In this document: positions 1 to 6,294 of the stretch, piece after piece | Numbering within the stretch: the first letter of the stretch is position 1 | Layout: each line of letters starts with the position of its first letter | Assembly (NCBI GenBank): GCA_903848795.1 | Contig: CAINHC010000028.1 | Location: 1-33,535, forward strand | Length of the DNA stretch: 33,535 bases | Source of the DNA: an uncultured bacterium | GTDB lineage: Bacteria > Patescibacteriota > Minisyncoccia > Phycocordibacterales > CAIZLB01 | Direction of reading: 5' to 3' | The notes under the pieces: model-generated | Database searches by the model: none | The model's input: the letters and a program-made list of their open reading frames with translations, nothing else | Told to the model about the DNA's origin: nothing | Position numbers and translations under genes: made by a program

Positions 1-132
1 AACAACAGACCAAGAAAATGTTTGGGCTATAAAACTCCAAAGGAGGCATTGATTTTAGAGAAAAGTTTGAAGAAAGATATTGTTTTGATACAATCTAGTG
101 TATTAACAGAGGGGGTTCGGATTTGGGGTTGA
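1..132 (+). CDS. IS30-family transposase, C-terminal fragment (cut by window edge)
   Basis: Frame 1 is open from the first base to a TGA at 130-132. It reads NNRPRKCLGYKTPKEAL and then a short basic tail ending VRIWG. The NNRPRK-LGYKTP string is the usual C-terminal signature of IS30-family DDE transposases, so this is the last 43 residues of one. The remainder, with the DDE residues and the other terminal repeat, lies left of the window, so intactness cannot be judged. It is not in the ORF track because no start is visible. The element's right end should lie within the roughly 100 bases after the stop, upstream of ftsZ; I could not fix the terminal repeat. Confidence 0.72.
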   Translation, partial: NNRPRKCLGYKTPKEALILEKSLKKDIVLIQSSVLTEGVRIWG

Positions 133-305
133 ATGTCCCAAGGACTTTATGTTATATATTATACTACACAATATTACAATATGTCAATAGTCGAATCGGC
201 ACGCCCAACTCTAGAACACCAAAAGTCAATATTGCCTCAATTTTCCGTAAATGGTAGTATAAAGGCCAAGTAAACGTTAACCATAATCGAAATAACAGAA
301 ATAAT
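133..305. other. Intergenic leader region of ftsZ
   Basis: AT-rich spacer between the IS30 end and ftsZ. A TTGGG/CCCAA hairpin spans the transposase stop codon. No gene is supported; the minus-strand 80-aa ORF running into ftsZ is a shadow. Confidence 0.5.
232..260 (+). promoter_or_regulatory. Putative ftsZ promoter
   Basis: TTGCCT (232-237) and TAGTAT (255-260) are separated by 17 bases, predicting a start near 267 and a leader of about 39 nt. Each box matches four of six consensus bases. No Shine-Dalgarno is seen before the ATG at 306. Confidence 0.45.
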
Positions 306-1622
306 ATGCCACAGGTAAAAACAGACGTAGAGACATTTGCAAGAATAAAAGTTGTTGGTGTTGGAGGTTCAGGAAAAAACGCAATCAACCACATGATCAA
401 CTCCAAAGTTAAGGGTGTTGATTTTCTTGCAATAAATACTGACGCGCAAGATCTGCATCACTCAATGGCAAAGAGAAAAATTCACATCGGAAAAAATCTT
501 ACTAAAGGATTAGGAGCTGGGATGAATCCAGAAATTGGTCGCCAAGCAGCAGAAGAAACAAAAGAAGAAATTCAAGAGGCACTAAAAAATTCTGACATGG
601 TTTTTGTTGCCGGAGGATTAGGCGGAGGAACAGGATCGGGAGCGTCCCCTATTGTTGCAAAAATTTCAAAAGAAATGGGCGCTCTAACTGTTGGAGTTGT
701 TACAAAACCTTTTTCATTTGAAGGGCAACAACGTATGCGTCTTGCAGAACATGCACTTGAAGAATTAAGTAAAGCAGTTGATGCACTTGTTGTTATTCCA
801 AACGACAAACTTCTAGCAGCCGTCACAAAAGACACAACAGCCAAGAATGCATTCGCGATGTGCGATGAGGTTCTAAAGCAAGCAGTAGAAGGAATTTCAG
901 AACTTATCACGACTCCTGGAACTGTTGGCAACATTGACTTCGCAGACATCAGAGCCGTTCTTGAAAACGCTGGTCCAGCACTTATGGGAATTGGTTCAGC
1001 ATCAGGCGAGAAAAGAGCGGAGGAAGCCGCACGTGCTGCAATCAGCTCTCCCCTACTCGATGTTTCAATTCACGGTGCAAAGGGCGTACTATTCTCTATC
1101 GCAGGAAATGACGATTTAACTATGTGGGAAATTCAAGAAGCCGCAAAGCTTATCACAGACTCAGTCGATCCTGATGCAAAGATTATCTTTGGAACTGTAA
1201 AGGATGAGAGATTAAAGAAGAATGAGCTGAAGATTACAGTTATTGCTGCAAACTTCCCAGATAATAGCGCAATCAGAAAAACAATTTTTGATAGTATGTC
1301 ATCAAGAAATTCTGCTCCAGTTTTTGGATCAAAAGAAACAACAGAGAGACCGGAGCGAACAGAAAGACCAACTTCTTCAAATGTAGAAATAAATACAGCC
1401 CCACAAAGTGTTGAGGTTCATGTTCAATCAAAGAATGATGATAATAAAGGAAAAATTCATAATACTATTCACACACCATCAACAAACACTGCACACAACA
1501 CTCCAAAAACAATGGAAGAGGTTAAGGAAGACGAAAATCCAAACGCTCCATTACAAGGCGTTCAAGACGATGATGATGAATGGAACTCAATTCCGGCATT
1601 CCTAAGAAGGGCAAAGAAGTAG
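306..1622 (+). CDS. ftsZ: Cell division protein FtsZ
   Basis: Tubulin-like GTPase that polymerises into the cytokinetic Z ring at mid-cell. The N-terminal Rossmann part carries the GTP tubulin signature GGGTGSG at residues 106-112. The T7 synergy loop reads NIDFADIR, and is needed to hydrolyse GTP in the next subunit of the filament. After about residue 340 the protein becomes a low-complexity, Glu/Thr/Asn-rich linker of about 80 residues. It ends in the conserved C-terminal peptide with IPAFLRR, which in other bacteria binds membrane anchors such as FtsA or SepF. Length (438 aa) is slightly above the usual 380-400 because of the linker. The gene is alone in its transcript: an upstream promoter, and a terminator directly after it. 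A second division gene of the divIC/ftsB type lies near 24 kb. Confidence 0.97.
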   Translation: MPQVKTDVETFARIKVVGVGGSGKNAINHMINSKVKGVDFLAINTDAQDLHHSMAKRKIHIGKNLTKGLGAGMNPEIGRQAAEETKEEIQEALKNSDMVFVAGGLGGGTGSGASPIVAKISKEMGALTVGVVTKPFSFEGQQRMRLAEHALEELSKAVDALVVIPNDKLLAAVTKDTTAKNAFAMCDEVLKQAVEGISELITTPGTVGNIDFADIRAVLENAGPALMGIGSASGEKRAEEAARAAISSPLLDVSIHGAKGVLFSIAGNDDLTMWEIQEAAKLITDSVDPDAKIIFGTVKDERLKKNELKITVIAANFPDNSAIRKTIFDSMSSRNSAPVFGSKETTERPERTERPTSSNVEINTAPQSVEVHVQSKNDDNKGKIHNTIHTPSTNTAHNTPKTMEEVKEDENPNAPLQGVQDDDDEWNSIPAFLRRAKK

Positions 1623-1641
1623 TTTGAGGAAGAAACAAGAA

Positions 1642-1676
1642 GCCCCAACTAGGAGATCCTTGGTTGGGGTTTTATG
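1642..1676 (+). terminator. Rho-independent terminator after ftsZ
   Basis: CCCCAAC and GTTGGGG form the closing part of a hairpin that follows the ftsZ stop by about 20 bases, then TTTTATG. It also separates ftsZ from the convergent small gene. Confidence 0.8.
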
Positions 1677-1711
1677 TTTAATTTTAATTGATAAAACAGA
1701 GCATCGTCTCG

Positions 1712-2047
1712 CTACCATTGACGGTGCACGATGCAACCTCTGCGAATATCAATTCTGATGACAATTTGGCCTGGGATAAATGTGCATTCTACAGGATACA
1801 CATCCGCGTCAAAATGTCCGACAAGTATCAAGGAAGGTCCTCGACTGTCAATCACCACCGGCTCATCAAGGATCCTTTGAGCATCCACGAGCTTGGCAAC
1901 ATACAGTGCCGTTACAGGATCTTCAACGCGTCGGTATTTTATAGGTCGACAAACCGTGGAGATGACGTAAAAACCAATCCTCTCTAGCAATCTAACGACC
2001 CAATCATAATCCACATGATCAACTGGCAAATCGACGAAAGTTCTCAT
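1712..2047 (-). CDS. Hypothetical protein, 111 aa
   Basis: I do not recognise a family. The track gives a 127-aa ORF starting with GTG at 2095; I prefer the ATG at 2047 (MRTFVDLPVDH). A promoter-like pair TTTACA (2079-2084) and TATAGT (2057-2062), 16 bases apart, lies inside the longer ORF and would place the transcript start at or just before this ATG. The product is soluble-looking, rich in Val, Ile and charged residues, with alternating beta-strand-like stretches such as EPVVID and GQIVIRIDIR. There is no signal peptide or membrane segment. Base composition is less AT-rich than ftsZ and trxB. It is convergent with ftsZ and divergent from trxB. The competing plus-strand 99-aa ORF in the same DNA has no promoter and looks like a shadow. 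Confidence 0.5.
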   Translation of the reverse strand: MRTFVDLPVDHVDYDWVVRLLERIGFYVISTVCRPIKYRRVEDPVTALYVAKLVDAQRILDEPVVIDSRGPSLILVGHFDADVYPVECTFIPGQIVIRIDIRRGCIVHRQW

Positions 2048-2056
2048 ACACTGACA

Positions 2057-2084
2057 ACTATACGCCACTTTGTAATTTTGTAAA
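2057..2084 (-). promoter_or_regulatory. Putative near-leaderless promoter of the 111-aa gene
   Basis: Read on the minus strand, TTTACA, 16 bases, TATAGT, then 9 bases to the ATG at 2047. Confidence 0.45.
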
Positions 2085-2105
2085 TACCGAAGCACTGTAT
2101 TAATT

Positions 2106-2120
2106 TGATATAATAATTTT
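2106..2120 (+). promoter_or_regulatory. Extended -10 promoter giving a leaderless trxB mRNA
   Basis: TGATATAAT is a perfect extended -10 (TG, one base, TATAAT at 2109-2114). Only six bases separate it from the trxB ATG, so the predicted transcript starts at the start codon. No Shine-Dalgarno or -35 box is visible. Confidence 0.65.
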
Positions 2121-3083
2121 ATGAAAACATACGATCTTCTAATAATTGGTGGTGGTCCAGCTGGAGTTGCAGCGGGTGTTTATGCTTCACGCAAAAAGTT
2201 ACAAACTCTTTTGGTTACAGAGGATTTTGGTGGACAAAGTATCGTCTCAGAAGGCATAGAAAATTGGATTGGAACCATCAAAATATCTGGTGCTGATTTA
2301 GCAAAATCACTAGAAAACCATCTGAAGGCTTATGCAGGAGACGTTGTTGAAATAAAAACTGGCAATAGAATTATTTCAATCGAAAAGCACACTGATTATA
2401 CAGAAGCCGATCCCCTATTTATTTCAAAGATGAAAAGTTCATTCGGCGATGAAGTTGTAGATATTATTTCAAAAACAGTTTTAATAACTACAGGAAGCGC
2501 TCACAGAAAACTTCCCGCGAAAGGTGCTGACACATTCGAGCATAAAGGACTTACGTACTGTGCAACGTGCGATGGTCCACTATTTTCTGATACAGATGTT
2601 GTCGTTATCGGTGGTGGAAATGCAGCACTCGAATCTGTCGCTCAACTTTCTGCATATTGCAAAAGTGTGACAATAATCAACAGAAGCAAGACCTTTAGAG
2701 CCGACCCCATCACGGTTGAGAAAGTTTTAGCAAAGCCGAATGTTAGTTTAGTAACACCGGCTGAAGTTGTGGAGGTTAAGGGAGAACAATTTGTTAGTGG
2801 TCTAATTTATAAAAATAGCGAGACAAGTGAGGAAAAAGAATTAGCAGTAAATGGAATTTTCGTTGAAATTGGCATGATTCCTGCAACATTTTTTGCTAAG
2901 GATATTGTCAGTTTAAATGAATATAATAAGATAATTGTTGATCCAATGACCGAGAGAACAGAAACAGCCGGTATTTGGTCCGCAGGTGACTGTACAAACG
3001 GTTTATATCATCAAAACAACATAGCAGTAGGTGACGCCGTAAAGGCACTGGAGGACATATATATGAGCTTGAGCAAGAGGTAG
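2121..3083 (+). CDS. trxB: Thioredoxin reductase (NAD(P)H:thioredoxin oxidoreductase)
   Basis: Flavoprotein that passes electrons from NADPH through FAD and a redox-active disulfide to thioredoxin-type partners in the cytoplasm. The FAD-binding motif GGGPAGVAAGVYASR is at residues 10-24. The active-site CATCDGP is at 147-153, exactly the bacterial TrxB type. The second dinucleotide fold follows with VIGGGNAALES near 162-172. The C-terminal FAD contact GIWSAGDCTNG is also present. At 320 aa it has normal TrxB length. The start is set by the extended -10 only six bases upstream. It is monocistronic, ending at hairpins before the convergent tRNA-Val. A small glutaredoxin-like protein at 23.4 kb is the only other redox partner in the window. 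Confidence 0.95.
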   Translation: MKTYDLLIIGGGPAGVAAGVYASRKKLQTLLVTEDFGGQSIVSEGIENWIGTIKISGADLAKSLENHLKAYAGDVVEIKTGNRIISIEKHTDYTEADPLFISKMKSSFGDEVVDIISKTVLITTGSAHRKLPAKGADTFEHKGLTYCATCDGPLFSDTDVVVIGGGNAALESVAQLSAYCKSVTIINRSKTFRADPITVEKVLAKPNVSLVTPAEVVEVKGEQFVSGLIYKNSETSEEKELAVNGIFVEIGMIPATFFAKDIVSLNEYNKIIVDPMTERTETAGIWSAGDCTNGLYHQNNIAVGDAVKALEDIYMSLSKR

Positions 3084-3106
3084 AGCAAAGCTTTTCTCGC
3101 CCTGTC

Positions 3107-3128
3107 GGAAGTGCTTCAAAGCACTTCC
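3107..3128. other. Hairpin downstream of trxB
   Basis: GGAAGTGC, a six-base loop and GCACTTCC form a perfect 8-bp stem, extendable by two A-T pairs. There is no T tract, so it is probably an mRNA 3' stabilising hairpin rather than a terminator. Confidence 0.5.
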
Positions 3129-3147
3129 TATCGCCCACCTTTAAACG

Positions 3148-3184
3148 AAAAACAATATGGACTATATCCATATTGTTTTTGTTT
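3148..3184. terminator. Bidirectional terminator between trxB and tRNA-Val
   Basis: AAAAACAATATGGA and TCCATATTGTTTTT form a 14-bp stem with a 5-base loop and T-rich flanks on both strands. It can end trxB on the plus strand and tRNA-Val on the minus strand. Confidence 0.85.
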
Positions 3185-3186
3185 TG

Positions 3187-3260
3187 TGGGCGATACAGGG
3201 CTCGAACCTGTGGCCTCAGACACGTCAAGTCTGCGCTCTAGCCAACTGAGCTAATCGCCC
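3187..3260 (-). tRNA. tRNA-Val(GAC)
   Basis: On the minus strand GGGCGAT pairs with ATCGCCC. The D arm reads AGCTCAGTTGG, the anticodon stem CAGAC/GTCTG encloses TTGACGT with anticodon GAC, and the T loop is GGTTCGAGCC. Discriminator A; the CCA end is not encoded and must be added. Confidence 0.95.
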
Positions 3261-3308
3261 GTTTATCCCACGATTCCACTAACCTCACTTCTATCTTCCT
3301 CCCCACTG

Positions 3309-3337
3309 TTGCACAACAGCTATTAATACAATATCAT
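3309..3337 (+). promoter_or_regulatory. Promoter of the DUF1653-like gene, leaderless
   Basis: TTGCAC (3309-3314), exactly 17 bases, TATCAT (3332-3337), then seven bases to the ATG at 3345. The predicted mRNA begins at the start codon. Confidence 0.65.
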
Positions 3338-3344
3338 ATAAAGC

Positions 3345-3908
3345 ATGAGTGAATCAACCGCAGACAGTGTTCAATCCACGACACAAGAACAAGTGATGAA
3401 TTTTGAGGCTGGGCAAAAATATACTACAGTAGAAGGTAACGAATATGCAGTAGATTTTATTGCCAGAGAATCTGGAAACACTACTGATTTATTTGTTGTA
3501 TATAAAAGGACATCTCCCGACCACGATGATACCGAGGAGAAATATTATCTAAAGAAAACCACTGATTTGAAGAGTGCAGATGATTTTGATGAAAAAGCGA
3601 CCGATCCATCAACCAGCGAAGAATCAATTGCAGAAGATGAAGAACTCAGCGTATCTGTTGGACAAACATATAAGCACTTCAAGACGAAAGATCTTTATAT
3701 AATAAAAGCGATTGCTTACGACCCAAAAAACCCAGGAAATAAATTTGTTATTTATGAAGGCCAATACGATTCAGAGGATTTTGGACACAATCCAATTTGG
3801 GTTAGAGAATATGGTGACTTTACTGGTATGAAAGTTTTTGGAATAGGTGAATTAGATGGTAATGGACAGCAAAAAGCGCCGGTCAAAAGGTTTGAATTAT
3901 TAGATTAA
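3345..3908 (+). CDS. Protein with two DUF1653-like domains
   Basis: The C-terminal part (residues about 105-187) matches the DUF1653 pattern: VGQTYKHFKTKDLYII, then a VIYEGQY strand, then IWVREYGDF, and a hydrophobic end. The N-terminal part (about 20-75) repeats the layout more loosely with AGQKYTTVEGNEYAV and LFVVYKR. An acidic, low-complexity linker of about 25 residues joins them. DUF1653 proteins are usually single-domain and about 70-90 aa, so a tandem copy is unusual. Function of the family is not established; these are small beta-rich cytoplasmic proteins, sometimes next to nudix or RNA-metabolism genes. There is no signal peptide or membrane segment. A leaderless promoter precedes it and the next gene starts 12 bases after its stop, so the two probably form an operon. 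Confidence 0.75.
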   Translation: MSESTADSVQSTTQEQVMNFEAGQKYTTVEGNEYAVDFIARESGNTTDLFVVYKRTSPDHDDTEEKYYLKKTTDLKSADDFDEKATDPSTSEESIAEDEELSVSVGQTYKHFKTKDLYIIKAIAYDPKNPGNKFVIYEGQYDSEDFGHNPIWVREYGDFTGMKVFGIGELDGNGQQKAPVKRFELLD

Positions 3909-3920
3909 TTTATTATATCA

Positions 3921-4499
3921 ATGTTCGACGAAAGCGATACATACAACACAGAGAAAGAATTTCAACGGAAAATTGTCGAAGCGGTTGCTAACAGGGTGGA
4001 ACAATTCACTCAACAAATCGAAGAGCTAGATAGACATAAGTCTGAAAATAATTACGTGTCCTTTGATCCAGAGGAGGCTGCTGAAATGTTTGGTAGGAGC
4101 GATATAACAATACGGGAATATTTCTATGGCGAAATTAGTAATTTGAGAGCTGGCCTAAAGGTTATAACTGACAAGGGTGTGCAAGGAGAAATATTCTCTC
4201 GAATTAGTGCTCTTTTAATAAAAATTGACAAGGTTTTTAAACCAGAAGAATTTGTATTTGAGTATCTAAGCATTGTGGATGCTCTTATGACAAAGGTTGA
4301 CCACACAACTCATGTACCTGGTCAAAAAAAGTATATTACAGTATCGCTATCCCAAGTTGAAAAAATGGTATCAATTTTGAATTCGACAATTAGAACAAGG
4401 CAGCTAGTAATCGACGAGGATAATCAAAAACAAATTGATTCCGTCAATGAATTACTAAAGGCCCATAATATACCGAAAATTATTACAACACAGTACTAG
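3921..4499 (+). CDS. Hypothetical protein, 192 aa
   Basis: I do not recognise this protein. It is soluble, charged and looks mostly alpha-helical, with a heptad-like N-terminal stretch (residues about 10-40, KIVEAVANRVEQFTQQIEEL) that may be a coiled coil. The middle contains hydrophobic helices around FSRISALLIKIDKVF. There is no signal peptide, cysteine pair, Walker motif or helix-turn-helix that I can point to. It starts 12 bases after the DUF1653-like gene on the same strand with no Shine-Dalgarno and is probably co-transcribed with it. No terminator is seen between its stop and the promoter of the next gene. Treat as a lineage-specific hypothetical. Confidence 0.75.
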   Translation: MFDESDTYNTEKEFQRKIVEAVANRVEQFTQQIEELDRHKSENNYVSFDPEEAAEMFGRSDITIREYFYGEISNLRAGLKVITDKGVQGEIFSRISALLIKIDKVFKPEEFVFEYLSIVDALMTKVDHTTHVPGQKKYITVSLSQVEKMVSILNSTIRTRQLVIDEDNQKQIDSVNELLKAHNIPKIITTQY

Positions 4500-4503
4500 T
4501 CTA

Positions 4504-4532
4504 TTGACAAATCGAGTTACAGAAGCTATATT
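4504..4532 (+). promoter_or_regulatory. Strong promoter of the secreted-protein gene
   Basis: Consensus TTGACA (4504-4509), 17 bases, TATATT (4527-4532). Predicted start near 4539 gives a leader of about 44 nt that is A/C-rich close to the ATG and lacks a Shine-Dalgarno. Confidence 0.75.
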
Positions 4533-4582
4533 GTATTCGGATTGAGCCTTCAAAGAAACAGGGTTTAACCACCTTCAATACA

Positions 4583-5551
4583 ATGATAAAGATAGGCGCT
4601 CTAACGCGCGTAATTGTCGGAGTTGCGGCCTACATGGTCGTAGCATTAACCCCACTCGTCAGCATGGCCCCTATAGCCAGGGCTGATTCACCTCAACAAC
4701 CCCCTGTCATCACTATCGATTTCAGTGGCCCCTCCGTGGCCACCGAAATCACTAGAAATGATGGCGTCGTTAACCCCTCAGTCTTCCTGACCGACCCGCG
4801 ACCAGGCATAGGCGAAATTGGACAAGTGTCGCCAAACTGTGTCACAGGAAAAGATTGGGACCTGATGGGATTTGGCTTACAACCAAATATCACACCTACC
4901 ACATCCGCCATATGGATGGTAAGTGGTTTTGACCCAAGGACATCCAATGAAGGTTTCAGCTTTGGTGGGTTGTTTATAGACACCGATGGACATTTTAACA
5001 AGAATGTTCCTCGTCCTGTAAACGCTGACGGATACCAAAGCGTAAGTAATAGACAGGCTGGATTCGAGTATGCAGTTAACGTGATTGGAGTGAACGATGA
5101 CACGCTGACGTATCAGCTCGTACACTTATCTCCCGACTCGACCCTGCAAACCTGCTACTACCAGCAAAACGATCCAGGTGGGCCGTGGAAGTTGATTTCG
5201 TCATCAGTGGATTCGGTGATATTCACCAAAACCACCGAAGTCAAAACAGCCGGTACACTCGAAACGCTATTAAAAACCGGGGTCAATACCGGTGGAGTGT
5301 ATGATAACCAGAACATCTGGTCATTCGAACTTCCGAATGATATTCTTTGGAAACCAGACCCGGATGTTAAAACAAAAATTTTCGCAACACTGGGTTGTGG
5401 AAACGACTGGGCAGTCGGAGCATTCAATGCGACAAACATACCCGCCATCTCCAACATCTCCGCTGTTCCCGAGACAGGAAATGTTTTTGGAGTTGCAATC
5501 CTGATTACTACCGCCTTGTCCATTCGGACTCGACGGCCTGTAATTGGGTAA
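4583..5551 (+). CDS. Secreted protein with VPETG C-terminal sorting-like signal
   Basis: A basic N-terminus, a hydrophobic core (residues about 8-31) and a cleavage site after ARA (residue 34) form a clear Sec signal peptide. The mature part is about 260 residues of Pro/Thr/Asn-rich, beta-looking sequence with few cysteines, and I do not recognise it. The last 28 residues read VPETG, then about 15 hydrophobic residues, then RTRRP. That is the three-part layout of a sorting signal: VPETG fits a sortase LPXTG-type motif, while VPE followed by a hydrophobic stretch and Arg tail also resembles PEP-CTERM. No sortase or exosortase is in this window, so anchoring is inferred. Codon and base use are visibly richer in GC than the flanking genes, as for the two other strongly promoted exported proteins near 17-19 kb. 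It ends at a strong terminator. Confidence 0.85.
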   Translation: MIKIGALTRVIVGVAAYMVVALTPLVSMAPIARADSPQQPPVITIDFSGPSVATEITRNDGVVNPSVFLTDPRPGIGEIGQVSPNCVTGKDWDLMGFGLQPNITPTTSAIWMVSGFDPRTSNEGFSFGGLFIDTDGHFNKNVPRPVNADGYQSVSNRQAGFEYAVNVIGVNDDTLTYQLVHLSPDSTLQTCYYQQNDPGGPWKLISSSVDSVIFTKTTEVKTAGTLETLLKTGVNTGGVYDNQNIWSFELPNDILWKPDPDVKTKIFATLGCGNDWAVGAFNATNIPAISNISAVPETGNVFGVAILITTALSIRTRRPVIG

Positions 5552-5568
5552 GACGCCTATAATAACAA

Positions 5569-5589
5569 GGGGGGGGAGGTACCCCCCCC
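5569..5589 (+). other. Eight-G/eight-C hairpin
   Basis: Eight Gs (5569-5576), loop AGGTA, eight Cs (5582-5589): a perfect, very stable all-GC stem directly after the secreted-protein stop and before its terminator. It may protect the mRNA 3' end. Confidence 0.8.
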
Positions 5590-5597
5590 AACCAGCA

Positions 5598-5636
5598 CTC
5601 CTTACTGTAGTAATCCCGCAGTAAGGAGCGTTTTTT
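5598..5636 (+). terminator. Rho-independent terminator of the secreted-protein gene
   Basis: CTCCTTACTG and CAGTAAGGAG form a perfect 10-bp stem around an 11-base loop, followed by CG and six Ts. Confidence 0.93.
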
Positions 5637-5677
5637 ATACATATCTCTTGACACTCTTTAACTGTGTTGAGGTCAGC

Positions 5678-5774
5678 GGAGGGAGGGATTTTGTCACGGA
5701 TAATTTTCTGCTGAAAATTTCCGCGACCCCGGCTCGGCGCCGTCGCGCCTCCGCCTTTCAAATCTCCTTCCTTC
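5678..5774. repeat. Branched palindromic element, copy 1 (TGCT-loop family)
   Basis: Purine-rich GGAGGGAGGGATTT (5678-5691) pairs with AAATCTCCTTCC and following bases (5760-5772) allowing G-U pairs and a 2-nt bulge. Inside is a hairpin with CGG-type foot and the loop TGCT (5697-5723), then a GC-rich arm containing GGCTCGGCGCC. The same order of parts recurs at 15811-15932, so this is the first of two copies. No coding potential. Confidence 0.55.
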
Positions 5775-5775
5775 T

Positions 5776-5825
5776 CGCAACGATAATTCGCTCAAAAGCC
5801 ATTTAGGCTTTTTTGCGAATCATTG
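5776..5825 (-). terminator. Long hairpin after tRNA-Ser, likely terminator or processing stem
   Basis: AAAAGCC/GGCTTTT with loop ATTTA is nested in CGCAACGAT.../...ATCATTGCG arms that reach the tRNA-Ser 3' end. On the minus strand the tRNA transcript runs straight into it; the T stretch after the inner stem is short. Confidence 0.55.
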
Positions 5826-5912
5826 CGGAGAGAGAGGGAATTGAACCCTCGATGAGGTTTCCCCCATGCCGCTTTTCGAGAGCGGTGCCTTCAACCACTC
5901 AGCCATCTCTCC
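5826..5912 (-). tRNA. tRNA-Ser(CGA)
   Basis: Class II tRNA of 87 nt with a long variable arm. Acceptor GGAGAGA pairs with TCTCTCC. The anticodon stem CCGCT/AGCGG encloses CTCGAAA with anticodon CGA, and the T arm contains GGTTCAATTCC. CCA is not encoded. Confidence 0.95.
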
Positions 5913-6080
5913 AATGTTTATAACTATGCAAGCATACCATTAACTCTGTATGAATGGCAATTTCTACCTAAATATTGGGAAAATTTGGCCTGATTTTTGA
6001 TTTTTTTTGAAAATATGCTATATTCTTCTTATTGCTTTCATCTTTGATTTAGGCAATAAATTAGGCATTTTAGCCAATAT

Positions 6081-6152
6081 GGCCCTATCGTCTATCGGTT
6101 AGGACGAAAGCTTTTCAAGCTTTAAAGCCGGGTTCGACTCCCGGTAGGGTCA
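6081..6152 (+). tRNA. tRNA-Glu(TTC)
   Basis: Acceptor GGCCCTA pairs with TAGGGTC (one G-U). The anticodon stem AAAGC/GCTTT encloses TTTTCAA, anticodon TTC. The T arm GCCGGGTTCGACTCCCGG is canonical. Discriminator A, then CAA, so CCA is not encoded. Confidence 0.95.
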
Positions 6153-6161
6153 CAATTTTTA

Positions 6162-6277
6162 AGAAGCCTCGGCTTCTGCGAGGCGACTATAGAATGTGAT
6201 TGAGCACAATCACCTACTGGGTGATGTCGCTACACCCAGACTTTTGCGAATGAAATGAAGCAAAAGACGTTGGTGTA
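6162..6277. other. Cluster of four nested or adjacent hairpins
   Basis: Four perfect stems follow each other: AGAAGC/GCTTCT, GTGATT/AATCAC (6196-6213), TGGGTG/CACCCA (6218-6238) and CTTTTGC/GCAAAAG (6241-6266). An alternative outer pairing TACACC (6231-6236) with GGTGTA (6272-6277) encloses the last stem and competes with the third. It lies between tRNA-Glu and the 3' end of the polyprotein gene. It could be that gene's 3' UTR or an RNA of its own. Confidence 0.5.
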
Positions 6278-6294
6278 GGCGGCGCACAAATATG

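Noticed and set aside
164-406. 80-aa minus-strand ORF overlapping the ftsZ start
   Set aside because: Runs antisense through the FtsZ N-terminal coding region and the putative ftsZ promoter; composition looks like a shadow.
1688-1987. 99-aa plus-strand ORF between ftsZ and trxB
   Set aside because: Begins inside the ftsZ terminator flank without a promoter; the opposite strand has a promoter-supported frame with more protein-like composition.
5648-5676. TTGACA at 5648-5653 as a promoter
   Set aside because: No -10-like sequence at 15-19 bases downstream.
5321-5761. 146-aa minus-strand ORF
   Set aside because: Antisense to the secreted-protein gene and crosses its terminator, the G8/C8 hairpin and the palindromic element.
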